Assembly: GCF_051020985.1 (NCBI RefSeq)
Contig: NW_027475143.1
Coordinates: 1,922,001 to 1,986,000, forward strand
Direction: 5' to 3'
Origin: Nomia melanderi
Taxonomy: Eukaryota; Arthropoda; Insecta; Hymenoptera; Halictidae
DNA length: 64,000 bases
Positions 26,094-38,060 of this stretch are shown here, piece after piece. The position numbers and the translations under genes are program-made. The notes beneath the pieces were generated by a model. That model did no database searches and was not told the DNA's origin. It saw only the letters and a list, made by a program, of their open reading frames with translations. How positions within the stretch are numbered: the first letter of the stretch is position 1; each line of letters opens with the position of its first letter.

Positions 26094-27280
26094 AGGCACT
26101 GGCGAATGAGTCTGTGCAGCAGGAACGACCTCGAACCACCAGGGGCCGAGAAAATTACAGATATTCGGAATCCGTCACCCAAGGTCATGTGAAAATCCAG
26201 CATATATCTGGTGATATTTCGGGTGCTATTATAGATAGCGCAATAAACCAAAGTGAATTATCTGCAGTAGGCCCTGGCGCATGCATCTGTGCAGCGGGAA
26301 CGACCTCGGACAACCAGGGGCCGAGAAAGCCACAGGCTCATGGGGCTGGACACTCAGGGTTAGGGAAAAATCCAATATATATCTGGTGATATCTCGGGTG
26401 CTATAACAGATAGCGCAATAAATCAAAGTGCATTGTCTGTAGGAGGCCCTGGCGCATGAATCTGTGCAGCGGGAACGACCTCGGACCACCAGGGGCCGAG
26501 AAAACCACCGTCTCGAGGGGGCCGGACACTCTGGGTCAGGGAAAAATCCAATATATATGTGGTGATATCTCGGGTGCTATTACAGATAACGCAATAAATC
26601 AAAGTGCATTGTCTGTAGGAGGCCCTGGCGCATGAATCTGTGCAGCGGGAACGACCTAGGACCACCAGGGGCCAAGAAAACCACCGTCTCATGGGGCCGG
26701 ACACTCAGGGTCAGGGAAAAATCCAATATATATCTGGTGATATCTCGGGTGCTAATAGAGATAGCGCAATAAACCAAAGTGAGGTATCTGCAGGAGGCCC
26801 TGGCGCCTGAAGCTGTGCAGCGGGAACGACCTCGGACCACCAGGGGCCGAGAAAACCACCGTCTCGAGGGGGCCGGACACTCTGGGTCAGGGAAAAATCC
26901 AATATATGTGGTGATATCTCGGGTGCTATTACAGATAACGCAATAAATCAAAGTGCATTGTCTGTAGGAGGCCCTGGCGCATGAATCTGTGCAGCGGGAA
27001 CGACCTAGAACCACCAGGGGCCGAGAAAACTACAGTCTCATGGGGCCGGACACTCAGGGTCAGGGTAAAATCCAATATATATCTGGTGATATGTCGGGTG
27101 CTATTACAGATAGGGCAATAAATCAAAGTGCATTGTCTGTAGGAGGTCCTGGCGCATGAATCTGTGCAGCGGGAACGACCTCGGACCACCAGGGGCCGAG
27201 AAAAGCACAGTCTCATGGGGCCGGACACTCAGGGTCAGGGTAAAATCCAATATATATCTGGTGATATCTCGGGTGCTATT
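26094..27280 (+). repeat. Mosaic block copied from about 22.8-24.0 kb
   Basis: It matches 22,769-23,955 at +3,325 bp (19 monomers). It begins with an X monomer (26,109-26,283), followed by two Z monomers (near 26,515 and 26,865). Private changes include GACCTAGAACC near 27,002 and GATAGGGCAATAAA near 27,110. Confidence 0.78.
26109..26283 (+). repeat. X monomer 3
   Basis: Same core as the 19,283 copy; 3,325 bp after X monomer 2 (19 monomers), in the 26.1-27.3 kb mosaic block. Confidence 0.92.
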
Positions 27281-28325
27281 AGAGATAGCGCAATAAGCCA
27301 AAGTGAATTATCTGCAGGAGGCCCTGGCGCATGAATCTGTGCAGCGGGAACGACCTCGGACCACCAGGGGCCGAGAAAACCACAGTCTCATGGGGCCGGA
27401 CACTCAGGGTCAGGGGAAAATCCAATATATATCTGGTGATATCTCGGGTGCTATCAGAGATAGCGCAATAAACCAAAGTGAATTATCTGCAGGAGGCCCT
27501 GGCGCATGAATGTGTGCAGCGGGAACGACCTCGGACCACCAGGGGCCGAGAAAACGACCGTCTGATGGGGCCGGACACTCAGGGTCAGTGAAAAATCCAA
27601 TATATATCTGGTGATATCTCGGGTGCTATTACAGATAGCGCAATAAACCAAAGTGCATTGTCTGTAGGAGGCCCTGGCGCATGAATGTGTGCAGAGGGAA
27701 CGACCTCGGACCACCAGGGGCAGAGAAAACCACCGTCTCATGGCGCCGGACACTCAGGGTCAGGGGAAAATCCAATATATATCTGGTGATATCTCGGGTG
27801 CTATTACAGATAGCGCAATAAATCAAAGTGAATTATCTGCAGGAGGCCCTGGCGCATGAATCTGTGCAGCGGGAACGACCTCGGACCACCAGGGGCCGAG
27901 AAAACCACAGTCTCATGGGGCTGGACACTCAGGGTCGAGGAAAAATCCAATATATATCTGGTGATATCTCGGGTGCTATTACAGATAGCGCGATAAATCA
28001 AAGTGCATTGTCTGTAGGAGGCACTGGCGAATGAGTCTGTGCAGCAGGAACGACCTCGAACCACCAGGGGCCGAGAAAATTACAGATATTCGGAATCCGT
28101 CACCCAAGGTCATGTGAAAATCCAGCATATATCTGGTGATATTTCGGGTGCTATTATAGATAGCGCAATAAACCAAAGTGAATTATCTGCAGTAGGCCCT
28201 GGCGCATGCATCTGTGCAGCGGGAACGACCTCGGACAACCAGGGGCCGAGAAAGCCACAGGCTCATGGGGCTGGACACTCAGGGTTAGGGAAAAATCCAA
28301 TATATATCTGGTGATATCTCGGGTG
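27281..28325 (+). repeat. Two mosaic blocks: 13.8-kb type, then X-containing 22.4-kb type
   Basis: Bases 27,281-27,640 match 13,804-14,163 at +13,477 bp. From about 27,641 to 28,320 they match 22,391-23,070 at +5,250 bp (30 monomers), including an X monomer at 28,034-28,208 and the monomer with GAAAGCCACAGGCTCATGG before it runs into GGGTTAGGG. No genes. Confidence 0.72.
28034..28208 (+). repeat. X monomer 4
   Basis: Same core as the 19,283 copy; 1,925 bp (11 monomers) after X monomer 3. Confidence 0.92.
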
Positions 28326-29260
28326 CTATAACAGATAGCGCAATAAATCAAAGTGCATTGTCTGTAGGAGGCCCTGGCGCATGAATCTGTGCAGCGGGAA
28401 CGACCTCGGACCACCAGGGGCCGAGAAAACGACCGTCTCATGGGGCCGGACGCTCAGGGTCAGTGAAAAATCCAATATATATCTGGTGATATCTCGGGTG
28501 CTATTAGAGATAGCGCAATAAACCAAAGTGAATTATCTGCAGGAGGCCCTGGCGCATGAATCTGTGCAGCGGGAACGACCTCGGACCACCAGGGGCCGAG
28601 AAAACCACCGTCTCATGGGGCCGGACACTCAGGGTCAGGGAAAAATCCAATATATATCTGGTGATATCTCGGGTGCTATTAGAGATAGCGCAATAAACCA
28701 AAGTGAGTTATCTGCAGGAGGCCCTGGCGCCTGAAGCTGTGCAGCGGGAACGACCTCGGACCACCAGGGGCCGAGAAAACCACCGTCTCGTGGGGGCCGG
28801 ACACTCTGGGTCAGGGAAAAATCCAATATATATGTGGTGATATCTCGGGTGCTATTACAGATAGCGCAATAAATGAAAGTGCATTGTCTGTAGGAGGCCC
28901 TGGCGCATGAATCTGTGCAGCGGGGACGTCCTCGGACCGCCAGGGGCCGAGACAACGACCGTCTCATGGGGCCGGACACTCAGGGTCAGGGTAAAATCCA
29001 ATATCTATCTGGTGATATCTCGGGTGCTATTACACATAGCGCAATAAATCAAAGTGCATTGTCTGCAGGAGGCCCTGGCGCATGAATCTGTGCAGCGGGA
29101 ACGACCTCGGACCACCAGGGGCCGAGAAGACCGCAGTCTCATGGGGACGGACACTCAGGGTCAGGGAAAAATCCAATATATATCTGGTGATATCTCGGGC
29201 GCTATTAGAGATAGCGCAATAAACCAAAGTGAATTATCTGTAGGAGGCCCTGGCGCATGA
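28326..29260 (+). repeat. Mosaic block with links to 20 kb, 8 kb and 3.8 kb
   Basis: The start matches about 19,925 at +8,401 bp. Bases 28,504-28,980 match 7,853-8,329 at +20,651 bp and 11,352-11,828 at +17,152 bp, including the Z-like TCTCGTGGGGGCC monomer. The monomer pair 29,030-29,245 (GAAGACCGCAGTC, GGGACGGACAC, CTCGGGCGCTATTAG) matches 3,831-4,046 at +25,199 bp. Three separate origins therefore meet within less than 1 kb. Confidence 0.7.
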
Positions 29261-31304
29261 ATCTGTGCAGCGGGAACGACCTAGGACCACCAGGGGCCGA
29301 GAAAACCACCGTCTCATGGGGCCGGACACTCAGGGTCAGGGAAAAATCCAATATATATCTGGTGATATCTCGGGTGCTATTAGAGATAGCGCAATAAATC
29401 AAAGTGCATTGTCTGTAGGAGGCCCTGGCGCATGAATCTGTACAGCGGGAACGACCTCGGACCACCAGGGGCCGAGAAAACCACAGTCTCATTGGGCCGG
29501 ACACTCAGGGTTAGGGAAAATCCAATATATATCTGGTGATATCTCGGGTGCTATTAGAGATAGCGCAATAAATCAAAGTGCATTGTCTGTAGGAGGCCCT
29601 GGCGCATGAATCTGTGCAGCGGGAACGACCTCGGAACACCAGGGACCGAGAAAACCACCGTCTCATGGGGCCGGACACTCAGGGTCAGTGAAAAATCCAA
29701 TATATATGTGGTGATATCTCGGGTGCTATTACAGATAGCGCAATAAATCAAAGTGCATTGTCTGTAGGAGACCCTGGCGCATGAACCTGTGCAGCGGGAA
29801 CGACCTCGGACCACCAGGGGCCGAGAAAACGACCGTCTCATGGGGCCGGACACTCAGGGTCAGGGGAAAATCCAATATAGATCTGGTGATATCTCGGGTG
29901 CTATTACAGATAGCGCAATAAATCAAAGTGCATTGCCTGTAGAAGGCCCTGGCGCATGTATCTGTGCAGCGGGAACGTCCTCGGACCTCCAGGGGCCGAG
30001 ACAACGACCGTCTCATGGGGCCGGACCCTCAGGGTCAGGGTAAAATCCAATATATATCTGGTGATATCTCGGGTGCTATAACAGATAGCGCAATAAATCA
30101 AAGTGAGGTATCTGCAGGAGGCCCTGGCGCCTGAAGCTGTGCAGCGGGAACGACCTCGGACCACCAGGGGCCGAGAAAACCACCGTCTCGAGGGGGCCGG
30201 ACACTCTGGGTCAGGGAAAAATCCAATATATATGTGGTGATATCTCGGGTGCTATTACAGATAACGCAATAAATCAAAGTGCATTGTCTGTAGGAGGCCC
30301 TGGCGCATGAATCTGGGCAGCGGGAACGACCTCGGACCACCAGGGGCCGAGAAGACCACAGTCTCATGGGGCCGGACACTCAGGGTCAGGGGAAAATCCA
30401 ATATATATCTGGTGATATCTCGGGTGCTATTAGAGATAGGGCAATAAACCAAAGTGAATTATCTGCAGCAGGCCCTGGCGCATGAATCTGTGCAACGGGA
30501 ACGACCTCGCACCACCAGGGGCCGAGAAAACCACAGTCTCATGGGGCCGGACACTCAGGGTCAGGGGAAAATCCAATATATATCTGGTGATATCTCGGGT
30601 GCTATTACAGATAGAGCAATAAATCACGGTGCATTGTCTGTAGGAGGCCCTGGCGCATGAATCTCTGCAGCGGGAACAACCTCGGACAACCAGGGGCCGA
30701 GAAAACCACAGTCTCATGGGGCCGGACACTCAGGGTCAGGGGAAAATCCAATATATATCTGGTGATATCTCGGGTGCTATTAGATACAGCGCAATAAACC
30801 AAAGTGAATTATCTGCAGGAGGCTCTGGCGCATGAATCTGCGCAGCGGGAACGACCTCGGACCACCAGGGGCCGAGAAAACCACAGTCTAATGGGGCCGG
30901 ACACTCAGGGTCAGGGGAAAATCCAATATATATCTGGTGATATCGCGGGTGCTATTAGAGATAGCGCAATAAACCAAAGTGAATTATCTGCAGGAGGCCC
31001 TGCCGCATGCATCTGTGCAGCGGGAACGACCTCGGAACACCAGGGGCCGAGAAAACCACCGTCTCATGGGGCAGGACACTCAGGGTCAGTGAAAATTCCA
31101 ATATATATCTGCTGATATCTCGGGTGCTGTTACAGATAGCGCAATAAACCAAAGTGCATTGTCTGTAGGAGGCCCTGGCGCATGAATGTGTGCAGAGGGA
31201 ACGACCTCGGACCACCAGGGGCAGAGAAAACCACCGTCTCATGGCGCCGGACACTCAGGGTCAGGGGAAAATCCAATATATATCTGGTGATATCTCGGGT
31301 GCTA
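29261..31304 (+). repeat. Mosaic block from 16.8 kb, then 24.1-25.5 kb
   Basis: About 29,261-29,770 matches 16,834-17,343 at +12,427 bp. From about 29,850 to 31,304 it matches 24,075-25,529 at +5,775 bp (33 monomers), including a Z monomer near 30,187, the GCAGCAGGCCC monomer near 30,465 and the GCCGCATGCATC monomer near 31,002. Confidence 0.72.
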
Positions 31305-31884
31305 TTACAGATAGCGCAATAAATCAAAGTGAATTATCTGCAGGAGGCCCTGGCGCATGAATCTGTGCAGCGGGAACGACCTCGGACCACCAGGGGCCGA
31401 GAAAACCACAGTCTCATGGGGCTGGACACTCAGGGTCGAGGAAAAATCCAATATATATCTGGTGATATCTCGGGTGCTATTACAGATAGCGCGATAAATC
31501 AAAGTGCATTGTCTGTAGGAGGCACTGGCGAATGAGTCTGTGCAGCAGGAACGACCTCGAACCACCAGGGGCCGAGAAAATTACAGATATTCGGAATCCG
31601 TCACCCAAGGTCATGTGAAAATCCAGCATATATCTGGTGATATTTCGGGTGCTATTATAGATAGCGCAATAAACCAAAGTGAATTATCTGCAGTAGGCCC
31701 TGGCGCATGCATCTGTGCAGCGGGAACGACCTCGGACAACCAGGGGCCGAGAAAGCCACAGGCTCATGGGGCTGGACACTCAGGGTTAGGGAAAAATCCA
31801 ATATATATCTGGTGATATCTCGGGTGCTATAACAGATAGCGCAATAAATCAAAGTGCATTGTCTGTAGGAGGCCCTGGCGCATG
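31305..31884 (+). repeat. X-containing block copied from 27.8-28.4 kb
   Basis: It matches 27,804-28,383 at +3,501 bp (20 monomers plus 1 bp). The X monomer is at 31,535-31,709. The block ends at the Y monomer at 31,885, which has no neighbour of its kind in this part of the array. Confidence 0.78.
31535..31709 (+). repeat. X monomer 5
   Basis: Same core as the 19,283 copy; 3,501 bp after X monomer 4. The Y monomer begins 176 bp after this monomer ends. Confidence 0.92.
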
Positions 31885-32058
31885 AATCTGTACTGCGGGA
31901 ACGACCCCGGACCACCAGGGGCGAGACAACCACCTTCTCATGGGGCCGGACACTCAGGGTCAGTGAAAAATCCAATATATATCTGGTGATATCTCGGGTG
32001 CTATTACAGATAGCGCAATAAACCAAAGTGAATTATCTGCAGGAGGCCCTGGCGCATG
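31885..32058 (+). repeat. Y marker monomer, isolated copy (174 bp)
   Basis: It is recognised by CTGTACTGCGGGAACGACCC, ACCAGGGGCGAGACAACC (one C lost from the usual GGGGCCGAG) and CACCTTCTCATGG. The only other copies are in the terminal 9-monomer array at 59,009, 60,758, 62,332 and 63,906. This copy reads GGGTCAGTGAAAAATCC, as the 60,758 copy does and the others do not. Its presence 27 kb upstream implies block transfer between distant parts of the array. Confidence 0.9.
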
Positions 32059-33754
32059 AATCTGTGCAGCGGGAACGACCTCGGACCACCAGGGGCCGAG
32101 AAAACGACCGTCTCATGGGGCCGGACGCTCAGGGTCAGTGAAAAATCCAATATATATCTGGTGATATCTCGGGTGCTATTAGAGATAGCGCAATAAACCA
32201 AAGTGAATTATCTGCAGGAGGCCCTGGCGCATGAATCTGTGCAGCGGGAACGACCTCGGACCACCAGGGGCCGAGAAAACCACCGTCTCATGGGGCCGGA
32301 CACTCAGGGTCAGGGAAAAATCCAATATATATCTGGTGATATCTCGGGTGCTATTAGAGATAGCGCAATAAACCAAAGTGAGTTATCTGCAGGAGGCCCT
32401 GGCGCCTGAAGCTGTGCAGCGGGAACGACCTCGGACCACCAGGGGCCGAGAAAACCACCGTCTCGTGGGGGCCGGACACTCTGGGTCAGGGAAAAATCCA
32501 ATATATATGTGGTGATATCTCGGGTGCTATTACAGATAGCGCAATAAATGAAAGTGCATTGTCTGTAGGAGGCCCTGGCGCATGAATCTGTGCAGCGGGG
32601 ACGTCCTCGGACCGCCAGGGGCCGAGACAACGACCGTCTCATGGGGCCGGACACTCAGGGTCAGGGTAAAATCCAATATCTATCTGGTGATATCTCGGGT
32701 GCTATTACACATAGCGCAATAAATCAAAGTGCATTGTCTGTAGGAGGTCCTGGCGCATGAATCTGTGCAGCGGGAACGACCTCGGACCACCAGGGGCCGA
32801 GAAGACCGCAGTCTCATGGGGACGGACACTCAGGGTCAGGGAAAAATCCAATATATATCTGGTGATATCTCGGGCGCTATTAGAGATAGCGCAATAAACC
32901 AAAGTGAATTATCTGTAGGAGGCCCTGGCGCATGTATCTGTGCAGCGGGAACGTCCTCGGACCTCCAGGGGCCGAGACAACGACCGTCTCATGGGGCCGG
33001 ACCCTCAGGGTCAGGGTAAAATCCAATATATATCTGGTGATATCTCGGGTGCTATAACAGATAGCCTAATAAATCAAAGTGAGGTATCTGCAGGAGGCCC
33101 TGGCGCCTGAAGCTGTGCAGCGGGAACGACCTCGGACCACCAGGGGCCGAGAAAACCACCGTCTCGAGGGGGCCGGACACTCTGGGTCAGGGAAAAATCC
33201 AATATATATGTGGTGATATCTCGGGTGCTATTACAGATAACGCAATAAATCAAAGTGCATTGTCTGTAGGAGGCCCTGGCGCATGAATCTGTGCAGCGGG
33301 AACGACCTAGGACCACCAGGGGCCGAGAAAACCACCGTCTCATGGGGCCGGACACTCAGGGTCAGGGAAAAATCCAATATATATCTGGTGATATCTCGGG
33401 TGCTATTAGAGATAGCGCAATAAACCAAAGTGAGGTATCTGCAGGAGGCCCTGGCGCCTGAAGCTGTGCAGCGGGAACGACCTCGGACCACCAGGGGCCG
33501 AGAAAACCACCGTCTCGAGGGGGCCGGACACTCTGGGTCAGGGAAAAATCCAATATATGTGGTGATATCTCGGGTGCTATTACAGATAACGCAATAAATC
33601 AAAGTGCATTGTCTGTAGGAGGCCCTGGCGCATGAATCTGTGCAGCGGGAACGACCTAGGACCACCAGGGGCCGAGAAAACTACAGTCTCATGGGGCCGG
33701 ACACTCAGGGTCAGGGTAAAATCCAATATATATCTGGTGATATGTCGGGTGCTA
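32059..33754 (+). repeat. Mosaic block from 28.4-29.3 kb, then 15 kb type
   Basis: Bases 32,059-32,930 match 28,384-29,255 at +3,675 bp (21 monomers), including TCTCGTGGGGG near 32,461 and the GAAGACCGCAG monomer. From about 33,074 to 33,660 the match is to 15,046-15,632 at +18,028 bp, with Z monomers near 33,165 and 33,515 and the short AT tract near 33,555. Confidence 0.72.
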
Positions 33755-34980
33755 TTACAGATAGCGCAATAAATCAAAGTGCATTGTCTGTAGGAGGCCC
33801 TGGCGCATGAATCTGTGCAGCGGGAACGACCTAGGACCACCAGGGGCCGAGAAAAGCACAGTCTCATGGGGCCGGACACTCAGGGTCAGGGGAAAATCCA
33901 ATATATATCTGGTGATATCTCGGGTGCTATTAGAGATAGCGCAAAAAACCAAAGTGAATTATCTGCAGGAGGCCCTGGCGCATGAATCTGTGCAGCGGGA
34001 ACGACCTCGGACCACCAGGGGCCGAGAAAACCACAGTCTCATGGGGCCGGACACTCAGGGTCACGGGAAAATCCAATATATATCTGGTGATATCTCGGGT
34101 GCTATCAGAGATAGCGCAATAAACCAAAGTGAATTATCTGCAGGAGGCCCTGGCGCATGAATGTGTGCAGCGGGAACGACCTCGGACCACCAGGGGCCGA
34201 GAAAACGACCGTCTCATGGGGCCGGACACTCAGGGTCAGTGAAAAATCCAATATATATCTGGTGATATCTCGGGTGCTATTACAGATAGCGCAATAAATC
34301 AAAGTGCATTGTCTGTAGGAGGCCCTGGCGCATGAATCTGTGCAGCAGGAACGACCTCGGTCCACCAGGGGCCGAGGAAATTACAGATATCCGGAATCCG
34401 TCACCCAAGGTCATGTAAAAATCCCGCATATATCTGGTGATATCTCGGGTGCTATTAGAGATAGCGTAATAAACCAAAGTGCATTGTCTGTAGGAGGCCC
34501 TGGCGCATGAATCTGTGCAGCGGGAACGACCTCGGACCACCAGGGTCCGAAAAAACAACAGTCTCATGGGGCCGTACTCTCACGGTCAGGGTAAAATCCA
34601 ATATATATCTGGTGATATCTCGGGTGCTATTACAGATAGCGCAATAAATCAAAGTGCATTGTCTGTAGGAGGCCCTGGCGCATGAATCTATGCAGCGGGA
34701 ACGACCTCGGACCACCAGGGGCCGAGAAAACTACAGTCTCATGCGGCCGGACACTCAGGGTCTGGGGAAAATCCAATATATATCTGGTGATATCTCGGGT
34801 CCTATTACAGATAGCGAAATAAATCAAAGTGCATTGTCTGTAGGAGGCCCTGGCGCATGAATCTGTGCAGCGGGAACGACCTCGGACCACCAGGGGCCGA
34901 GGAAACCACAGTCTCATGGGGCCGCACACTCAGGGTCAGGGAAAAATCCAATATATATCTGGTGATATCTCGGGTGCTAT
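33755..34980 (+). repeat. X'-containing block, first copy (repeated at 41.8 kb)
   Basis: It recurs at 41,808-43,033, an offset of 8,053 bp (46 monomers plus 3 bp). Markers are GCGCAAAAAACCAAAG near 33,941 (the change of TAA to AAA lets a spurious frame run to 117 codons), GGTCACGGGAAAA, the X' monomer at 34,335-34,509, CAGGGTCCGAAAAAAC near 34,543, CATGCGGCCGG near 34,741 and GGGTCCTATTAC near 34,797. Confidence 0.8.
34335..34509 (+). repeat. X' monomer 1 (sub-variant)
   Basis: It shares the X core but reads GAGGAAATTACAGATATCCGG, with TCATGTAAAAATCCCGC and an ordinary GATATCTCGGG. The CGGAATCCG palindrome is kept. X' also starts with the ordinary GAATCTGTGCAGCAGG, so the X tract sits in a more standard monomer, as a conversion tract would. 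Confidence 0.88.
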
Positions 34981-36554
34981 TAGATATAGCGCAATAAACC
35001 AAAGTGAATTATCTGCAGGAGGCCCTGGCCCATGCATATGTGCAGCGGGAACGACCTCGGACCACCAGGGGCCGAGAAAACCACCGTCTCATGGGGCCGG
35101 ACACTCAGGGTCAGGGAAAAATGCAATATATATCTGGTGATATGTCGGGTGCTATTACAGATAGCACAATAAATCAAAGTGCATTGTCTGGACGAGGCCC
35201 TGGCGCATGAATCTGGGCAGCGGGAACGACCTCGGACCACCAGGGGCCGAGAAGACCACAGTCTCATGGGGCCGGACACTCAGGGTCAGGGGAAAATCCA
35301 ATATATATCTGGTGATATCTCGGGTGCTATTAGAGATAGGGCAATAAACCAAAGTGAATTATCTGCAGCAGGCCCTGGCGCATGAATCTGTGCAATGGGA
35401 ACGACCTCGCACCACCAGGGGCCGAGAAAACCACAGTCTCATGGGGCCGGACACTAAGGGTCAGGGGAAAATCCAATATATATCTGGTGATATCTCGGGT
35501 GCTATTACAGATAGAGCAATAAATCACGGTGCATTGTCTGTAGGAGGCCCTGGCGCATGAATCTCTGCAGCGGGAACAACCTCGGACAACCAGGGGCCGA
35601 GAAAACCACAGTCTCATGGGGCCGGACACTCAGGGTCAGGGGAAAATCCAATATATATCTGGTGATATCGCGGGTGCTATTAGAGATAGCGCAATAAACC
35701 AAAGTGAATTATCTGCAGGAGGCCCTGCCGCATGCATCTGTGCAGCGGGAACGACCTCGGAACACCAGGGGCCGAGAAAACCACCGTCTCATGGGGCAGG
35801 ACACTCAGGGTCAGTGAAAATTCCAATATATATCTGCCGATATCTCGGGTGCTGTTACAGATAGCGCAATAAACCAAAGTGCATTGTCTGTAGGAGGCCC
35901 TGGCGCATGAATGTGTGCAGAGGGAACGACCTCGGACCACCAGGGGCAGAGAAAACCACCGTCTCATGGCGCCGGACACTCAGGGTCAGGGGAAAATCCA
36001 ATATATATCTGGTGATATCTCGGGTGCTATTACAGATAGCGCGATAAATCAAAGTGCATTGTCTGTAGGAGGCACTGGCGAATGAGTCTGTGCAGCAGGA
36101 ACGACCTCGAACCACCAGGGGCCGAGAAAATTACAGATATTCGGAATCCGTCACCCAAGGTCATGTGAAAATCCAGCATATATCTGGTGATATTTCGGGT
36201 GCTATTATAGATAGCGCAATAAACCAAAGTGAATTATCTGCAGTAGGCCCTGGCGCATGCATCTGTGCAGCGGGAACGACCTCGGACAACCAGGGGCCGA
36301 GAAAGCCACAGTCCCATGGGGCTGGACACTCAGGGTTAGGGAAAAATCCAATATATATCTGGTGATATCTCGGGTGCTATAACAGATAGCGCAATAAATC
36401 AAAGTGCATTGTCTGTAGGAGGCCCTGGCGCATGAATCTGTGCAGCGGGAACGACCTCGGACCACCAGGGGCCGAGAAAACGACCGTCTCATGGGGCCGG
36501 ACGCTCAGGGTCAGTGAAAAATCCAATATATATCTGGTGATATCTCGGGTGCTA
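34981..36554 (+). repeat. Mosaic block derived from 30.4-31.9 kb with monomer losses
   Basis: The offset to its source steps down by one monomer twice: 35,354 matches 30,454 (+4,900), 35,680 matches 30,955 (+4,725) and 36,030 matches 31,480 (+4,550). Two single-monomer deletions therefore separate the copies. Bases 34,981-35,385 also recur at 39,883-40,287 (+4,902; GTCTGGACGAGGCCC). An X monomer lies at 36,085-36,259. Confidence 0.72.
36085..36259 (+). repeat. X monomer 6
   Basis: Same core as the 19,283 copy; 4,550 bp (26 monomers) after X monomer 5, with an X' monomer lying between them. Confidence 0.92.
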
Positions 36555-38060
36555 TTAGAGATAGCGCAATAAACCAAAGTGAATTATCTGCAGGAGGCCC
36601 TGGCGCATGAATCTGTGCAGCGGGAACGACCTCGGACCACCAGGGGCCGAGAAAACCACCGTCTCATGGGGCCTTACACTCAGGGTCAGGGAAAAATCCA
36701 ATATATATCTGGTGATATCTCGGGTGCTATTAGAGATAGCGCAATAAACCAAAGTGAGTTATCTGCAGGAGGCCCTGGCGCCTGAAGCTGTGCAGCGGGA
36801 ACGACCTCGGACCACCAGGGGCCGAGAAAACCACCGTCTCGTGGGGGCCGGACACTCTGGGTCAGGGAAAAATCCAATATATATGTGGTGATATCTCGGG
36901 TGCTATTACAGATAGCGCAATAAATGAAAGTGCATTGTCTGTAGGAGGCCCTGGCGCATGAATCTGTGCAGCGGGGACGTCCTCGGACCGCCAGGGGCCG
37001 AGACAACGACCGTCTCATGGGGCCGGACACTCAGGGTCAGGGTAAAATCCAATATCTATCTGGTGATATCTCGGGTGCTATTACACATAGCGCAATAAAT
37101 CAAAGTGCATTGTCTGTAGGAGGTCCTGGCGCATGAATCTGTGCAGCGGGAACGACCTCGGACCACCAGGGGCCGAGAAGACCGCAGTCTCATGGGGACG
37201 GACACTCAGGGTCAGGGAAAAATCCAATATATATCTGGTGATATCTCGGGCGCTATTAGAGATAGCGCAATAAACCAAAGTGAATTATCTGTAGGAGGCC
37301 CTGGCGCATGTATCTGTGCAGCGGGAACGTCCTCGGACCTCCAGGGGCCGAGACAACGACCGTCTCATGGGGCCGGACCCTCAGGGTCAGGGTAAAATCC
37401 AATATATATCTGGTGATATCTCGGGTGCTATAACAGATAGCCTAATAAATCAAAGTGAGGTATCTGCAGGAGGCCCTGGCGCCTGAAGCTGTGCAGCGGG
37501 AACGACCTCGGACCACCAGGGGCCGAGAAAACCACCGTCTCGAGGGGGCCGGACACTCTGGGTCAGGGAAAAATCCAATATATATGTGGTGATATCTCGG
37601 GTGCTATTACAGATAACGCAATAAATCAAAGTGCATTGTCTGTAGGAGGCCCTGGCGCATGAATCTGTGCATCGGGAACGACCTAGGACCACCAGGGGCC
37701 GAGAAAACCACCGTCTCATGGGGCCGGACACTCAGGGTCAGGGAAAAATCCAATATATATCTGGTGATATCTCGGGTGCTATTAGAGATAGCGCAATAAA
37801 CCAAAGTGAGGTATCTGCAGGAGGCCCTGGCGCCTGAAGCTGTGCAGCGGGAACGACCTCGGACCACCAGGGGCCGAGAAAACCACCGTCTCGAGGGGGC
37901 CGGACACTCTGGGTCAGGGAAAAATCCAATATATGTGGTGATATCTCGGGTGCTATTACAGATAACGCAATAAATCAAAGTGCATTGTCTGTAGGAGGCC
38001 CTGGCGCATGAATCTGTGCAGCGGGAACGACCTAGGACCACCAGGGGCCGAGAAAACTAC
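36555..38060 (+). repeat. Block copied from 32.2-33.7 kb
   Basis: It matches 32,179-33,684 at +4,376 bp (25 monomers plus 1 bp). Shared markers are the GCCTTACACTC or CCGGACACTC monomer, TCTCGTGGGGG near 36,838, the GAAGACCGCAG monomer near 37,180, Z monomers near 37,540 and 37,890, and the short AT tract near 37,930. A private change is GTGCATCGGGAACG near 37,666. Confidence 0.78.
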
